DNA of 64,000 nucleotides, taken from NCBI RefSeq assembly GCF_019175285.1, contig NC_056524.1, forward strand, positions 233,856,395-233,920,394. Reading direction: 5' to 3'. Shown piece by piece: positions 58,995 through 64,000 of this stretch; positions within the stretch are counted from its first letter, which is position 1, and the number at the start of each line of letters is the position of its first letter. Source of the DNA: Sceloporus undulatus (Eukaryota > Chordata > Lepidosauria > Squamata > Phrynosomatidae). The translations under genes were made by a program, and so were the position numbers. Under the pieces are notes generated by a model. That model ran no database searches, was not told the origin of the DNA, and saw nothing but the letters and a program-made list of their open reading frames with translations.

Positions 58995-61475
58995 AACTCC
59001 ATGATAGGTTTGCCTTAGGCTTGGCATAGTCAGAAATGGCTTGAAGCAACACAACAAATTGTAAAATCTAGCCATAGTTTTAAGATAAGGCAGAAAAGTC
59101 TTCATTCTACATGTATTGATTCATTTTTTGACTACAAATGGTAATCCAAGGAGCTGTTCAAACATAATACCAAACTATATTTTTCATTACAAGAATAAGC
59201 CTTGTGTTCATGTTTTGTCCTTGACCTCCACACAATGATTTAATAATTTCCAGTACTCATATTCACTGAGCCTCAGTTTGCTGCTTTGTCCATTTGTACT
59301 TGTCCACAGGATTTTTTTAAAAAAAGATTGCTAGATAAAGAGGACACAAGCTTCTTGGTCTTTGTTCTTGTAATACCTCCCCCCCTTCCCCAGTTCCCAA
59401 TGGCATCTCCAGCCTCATTTCTTGTTAGATTTTGTAAACAAAACAAAACAAAAAACCATGAATTCTAAATGCCCCGAACAGCCTTTAGTGGGAATCTTTT
59501 TTCAAAACTGAAAGTGTTTTCTGGCTCACTTCTTGATTTGGAAAAAAGGCTTTTCTTTGCCTAAAACAGCCCAGAGAAGGCAAAATTTGTGGTCAAATTG
59601 TCCCTCTCCCTAGAGGTTGCAGGAGGACTTTTTAAAAAGTGCATGCAGACTATCCTAGTTCCAGTGAGAAACGTTTCTGGCCCTTGGACCTCATCCTTGT
59701 TTATGGGACTAGAATTTGCATGTTTTGCCATTCCATTCCATTTGTGACTTGTGATACTATGCCTTGTCAATACTACCTGCTATTATGTGGTGTAAGAGTA
59801 TCAAAGCTCAGCCATTAAAGTAACAATTTCCCTCAAATTTCTCTTGTTGTCAAGGTGTCTTAGACTTTTAACTCATGTAGACTGTCTGCTTCTGTACAAA
59901 GGTACCATACTTGAGCCCAGCAAAATAATTAAAGGCCCTCTGTATATTCCAAATGCCACTGCTGTGGCCTCAAAGGGAGAAAACTGCAGCCAGCATCTGA
60001 AGCCTGAGGGCAGGGAACTGTCAAAATTATAAACTGTTCATGAAAAGCACCATGTACACTGATGGCACTGTATAAATAGTATATAATAATAGTGAAGTAA
60101 GAGTTGTCAACTGTACAGTTGCCTAATTCTCAGCTGTATTTTTCCTCTGTTTCTAGGGAATCATAATATGAACAGCAGTAGTTACTAATGAAGGTTTCAG
60201 AAATTCTGAGTTTCTCCCAGCAAATAATATTCAAGAGTTAGTGTTCGTGCAGTTTCAGGATTTAACAAGTCTTGATCAAGTACAGCCTTGATATTCTTTT
60301 TGTTTTATTTGGTGTGCAAAAGCTATTCCCATTACAGAATTTGCAAAGGAATAAGCTGCATCAAAACATAATGAAATACAATGACACCACAAGTTAATTT
60401 TGTATTTATTTATTAAAATGTTTATATCACCCCTCCATCAAAACAATTTGAGACAGTGTGAAACTATAAAAAAAGATTATTATGAATACAGACCATGGGC
60501 AGAATAACTGTCATAGAAATAGTAGAATATAATGTAGTGTAGGAATATCAGTGACATATAAAGAATATTTCAGTGTCCTACAAAGGCAACTGAGTAAATG
60601 TTCTGAACTAACATTTCAACTGTTGCTTTTCTCAGAAATATATATTAGTTAATAAATTATTGATCAAGACAGATGAGAATAGTCAATATACTGAACCTAA
60701 ATTGTAGCTTCCTTACATAGGATCGCTATTTCACAATCTTCGTTGTGGCAAGTGTTGTAGTTCTGCTGCATTGTCCAGTTAAATGGTTGAAATCGTTAGT
60801 GTTCTGTTTGAATTGGCCTATCACTTATTAATAATTAATATACATTCTTTAAACTGTGGTAAAATATTTGTTAGCTTGATCTCCAAGCTATTTTAAAACC
60901 TGTTGGTCCTTATTTGAATGAAATACAACATATACTTTAATTATTGCATCTTGTAGAGTAGTGTGTCTGAAAAGAGATTGGCATTATGCTGTAGAATCTT
61001 AGCTATCAGGCAGAATCAGTCTTTAACTGATCTGTACTTCTTAAATAAAAGTTCAGGCTAATATTCTGATCATGGTCAGATGTATCATCAAAAACCACAT
61101 AGGATATGTTTTCCTTGCTTGACAAAGTATTGAACATGGGGCTCATACTTTCCTATACCTGCAGAATAAAGAGACCCAACTAGTGTAGGTGACCTGTGGA
61201 GTTTCTCTCATTGATTGAGAGTAGCTACAAACCCAGCCGCCTAACTTGCATAGTAAAGTCTATCTTCATCTCAGGATGAAGACATAATTTATGTTTATTA
61301 TATATGAAAATGGTGTCCTGCCTTTCCACGAGATAGTGTTCAAATGTGAATCCTTTTTTAAAGCTCTTATATGGTTGATTGATACATTGTTTTGAATTAG
61401 TTAATTGGATTTTGGCACATAGTGCTATACGTATATCAGGTTTTTTTTAAAAGCCACTTAGTATATATTACAATA
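58995..61475. other. AGFG1 intron 2: nothing firm
   Basis: Mostly ordinary intron. A short tail-like phrase near 60003-60095 ('cagggaactgtcaaaattat') resembles the 6540 retroposon. Confidence 0.4.
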
Positions 61476-61479
61476 GAGC

Positions 61480-61650
61480 CAACATTGGGTAGCGCCTTCA
61501 GCAGACTAGAACACTGAAAGGCTGGGGTTCACTCAACCATGGAAGCCCACTGGGTGACCATTGGCAAGTCATTCTCTCTCCACCTAATAGAAAGGCAATA
61601 GCAAACCTCCTTTGTATAATAAATACTACCAAGAAAACAAATACATTGTG
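61480..61650 (+). mobile_element. tRNA-derived SINE, diverged
   Basis: 'aagcccactgggtgaccatt' and 'ggcaagtcattctctctcca' match the tRNA-like head and body of the SINE at 43181-43410, opposite orientation. Confidence 0.55.
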
Positions 61651-62681
61651 GCATAATACTATAGACCACTAGATGCTGCTGTCCTATAAAATCTTTGATC
61701 TACTGATCTGCAATGAATGGTGGAATCTTCCTTTCATGAAATACAGATTAGAATATTGTGCTATATTAATATTCCCACCGTCATTTGTTAAAAGCAGGAT
61801 AAAATTGTACTTCATCAATAATACTTTTTATTGTTGCCACTTCAACTAGACTTTTCTGCCATGCAACTTCAGGTGAACTGGCTCCAAATGTTAGCTGAGA
61901 TACTACTTTCCTTTCCTCACTGCATGCAACCTTAGCTTGAGGCAGTAGGGCAAACTGCCATATTCAATTAGTGGCTTGGAGCTCCCATGGACCAGCGAGC
62001 TGTAGTTTTGCATTTAGGAAAAAGGAAGAGACATCAACTTCCTAGACATCTAGTAAGTATATTAGATATTTGGATGTGTGATAGCTGTTCCTTTTGCTAG
62101 CTGGAAAATTACAACTGGATAGTGCTGAGTAGCCACATGATGCCATCTCTGGCCATTGGTTGGCTTTGGGAATGTACTTTGATGACTTACCAGCAAATAG
62201 ATATGATATAAAAATGTTAAAACAATCAATCAAACAAACAAAACCAAACAATGGAGGAGCAGTGAGGCCAGAATTAGAGGGTTATTTTACAATATATTCA
62301 CATTGAAGTTGTATCTGGATGAGATCCTTTTGCAAGGAGATACTGAATATTTTCTTCTGCAGTGACCAAAAATGTATACACTAGTGTAACAGGAAGCTGT
62401 GGCACATCACCAAGAGGATTCTGGCCATTATGTTTAAGAAATAGGCAGTCATGTCAGTTCTTGCATGTGAATATGTTGTAAAATAGACTGCTTTGTATTC
62501 TTTGTTGTTTTTGCTTTTGTATTACATCTGATGGAGAGTCTATCTTATAATTGTCTGCATAGCACTTCAGGTATCTGATGAGTATCCTATAATTTACAAA
62601 TCTATTTCCATACTTGTATCAATTAGTGAATGTGTTTCTATGAATTAGCTGGAGTACAAATGAGGAAATTCATAGCAGATT

Positions 62682-62892
62682 ATTGCACTACACTCTCAAA
62701 GCATTGCTATTCCACTTTAACTGCTCTGGCTGCCTCCTGTTGCATTTTGGGATTTGCAGTTTAGGAAGGGGCATTTAGGATATTCAGCCAGAGAGCCCTT
62801 AGGTCTCACTGAACTACAAACTACAAAATGCAACAGGAGGCAATCAGAGCAGTTAAAGTGGAATAGCAACGCTTTTAAGAGTGTAGTGCGAT
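62682..62892. mobile_element. Palindromic MITE, about 80-bp inverted arms
   Basis: The left arm 'attgcactacactctcaaag' and 'ctattccactttaactgctc' is mirrored by the right arm ending 'agagtgtagtgcgat'. The arms nearly match, with 'gcctcctgttgcattttg' and its complement. Loop about 50 bases. Confidence 0.75.
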
Positions 62893-63258
62893 AAATAAAT
62901 CAAGGCATTCTTTTTTGGTAAAATTAAAAACGTAATTTACTTAACTTCCTTAGTTTACTCTATGTTAGGATTTATGACACTTTTAAAGATTCAACAGTTA
63001 CCTCAATTTTTCCATATACAGAATGGGCTAAAGAGACCTTTCTTAAGGTTAAAAATTTACTAAAGTTTCTTCTTTTGGATTCTGAGACAGAACCATAGAA
63101 AATAAACACTGAATCATAGTTCTGTGCCTGCCCCTGCTCATGACACCAACTGTTCTTGGTCATCTTCCTAGTTTACATTAGTCAGTATGAGCCCTGGGGA
63201 ATTTTTGTTTTCTTCATTGCTGAATGACAACAATAATTGTGAGCAAAATCCCTTCCTT

Positions 63259-63370
63259 TTTGTATGTATGTATGTATGTATGTATGCATATTCCACCTTT
63301 TCCCCAGCGCTGGGATTCAGGATGATTTATAAAGTTAAATCGGGTACACAGTTAATCCTATATCATTAAA
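63259..63370 (-). repeat. (TATG)n microsatellite and reverse L2-like tail
   Basis: Six or more TATG units at 63259-63286, then 'cagcgctgggattcaggatg', the reverse of an L2-type 3' end. Confidence 0.6.
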
Positions 63371-63415
63371 ACATACAAAAGTTAAATTATAATTAAACTG
63401 TAAATAGAATTATAG

Positions 63416-63500
63416 TGTGGAGCCAACATGATAAAGTGGTCTGAGTGTAGGACTATGATTCTGGAGATCAGGATTTGAATCCCTGCTCAGCCATAGAAAC
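63416..63500 (+). mobile_element. tRNA-derived SINE head
   Basis: 'agtggtctgagtgtaggact' and 'atttgaatccctgctcagcc' are the tRNA-like promoter part (B-box-like). Same family as 43181-43410 (reverse). Confidence 0.6.
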
Positions 63501-63940
63501 CCATTAGATGATCTTTCAAATGGAATACAACTAAGACGTATGACAATGTAGCCTGATCTGACAACTCAAAGAACAGGTAAAGCTGACACACAAGCCTTAA
63601 TTGTGGAAATGCACTCCTGATCACTGCAGAAACCTGAGGTTCTAGTTCAGGTATACTCTCAGCCTGTAAACTCATGCCTTCAAAAAGAGTGTAAATCCAT
63701 CCAGCACAGGCTGAAACCCTGTTCCCTGTTTTTGACTGATCAGAAACATCTATCTTCTCTGGATAAAGTTTCAGTTTGTTTGCTCTCATCTAGTCCATTA
63801 CTGATGACAGTCACTGGGCTAGAAGTAGAACAGCTTCCTTTGGTTGGGATGGAAAGGAGTAATAGAATTGAGTGTCACCTGCATTCCAGTGACACCAGAC
63901 TCCATACCACCAGAATACCTCTCGTAGTTTCATGTACAGT
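63500..63940 (-). mobile_element. Old L2-clade LINE fragment
   Basis: The minus strand reads MRANKLKLYPEKIDVSD, AFPQLRLVCQLYLFFEL and ATLSYVLVVFHL, matching MRENRLKVNPKKIEVLV and the following region of the 50-kb L2. Short and decayed; it continues toward the window edge. Confidence 0.65.
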
Positions 63941-64000
63941 CCTTCCTTCCCTTACACAGGGGATCTGTTCTGGACATACACACACACCCCACGTAAGGGG

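Noticed and set aside
63416-63500. A tRNA gene, from the tRNA-like promoter text
   Set aside because: It is the head of a SINE with relatives at 43181 and 61480 and does not form a full cloverleaf.

Overview
The window is vertebrate nuclear DNA, most likely from a squamate reptile. The evidence is intron-split vertebrate genes together with a repeat set typical of squamates: a full-length Sauria SINE, CR1, L2, L1 and RTE/BovB LINEs, Penelope-like fragments, and many hAT-like and Tigger-like MITEs. An iguanian lizard is plausible, but I cannot prove the species from this sequence.

Three host genes lie in the same (+) orientation. First, the 3' half of MFF (mitochondrial fission factor): four coding exons from 1923 to 13378, ending in the conserved coiled coil and C-terminal membrane anchor. 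Second, a complete MRPL44 gene (mitoribosomal protein mL44): four coding exons, 18261-24577, 331 codons. Third, the first two coding exons of AGFG1 (ArfGAP with FG repeats 1), at 37765-37931 and 53303-53396, which carry the zinc finger and the start of the ArfGAP domain; the gene continues past the window. MFF and MRPL44 both act in mitochondria, one in fission and one in translation. AGFG1 acts in endocytic trafficking. They are neighbours, and nothing here suggests they form one pathway. In human, MFF and AGFG1 are close together but MRPL44 lies elsewhere on 2q36.

Layout: 1-14.5 kb is MFF, with an old CR1, an L1 piece and a Penelope-like fragment in its introns. 14.5-18.2 kb is a short intergenic stretch with L2 tails, a palindromic MITE and a 10-base N gap. 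18.06-18.5 kb is the MRPL44 CpG island, and a tandem array of a unit of about 134 bp starts just inside its intron 1. 24.8-37.4 kb is intergenic and rich in fossils: a Tigger MITE, old L2, an unassigned LINE, two solo LTRs with perfect 5-bp target duplications, a hAT-like MITE with a nested SINE, BovB pieces and a second array of the 134-bp unit. 37.4-38.0 kb is the AGFG1 CpG island. Its 15.4-kb intron 1 holds a CR1, a hAT element nested in another MITE, a third array of the same unit, and a 1.8-kb L2. Beyond exon 2 are a 110-bp direct repeat, a second long CR1 and a young L2.

The least explained feature is the modular tandem repeat of about 134 bp, found three times. In two of the arrays it ends in a shared terminal module, which suggests a mobile element with an internal minisatellite rather than an ordinary satellite. 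All coordinates of degenerate repeats are approximate. Splice sites and target duplications were read base by base.
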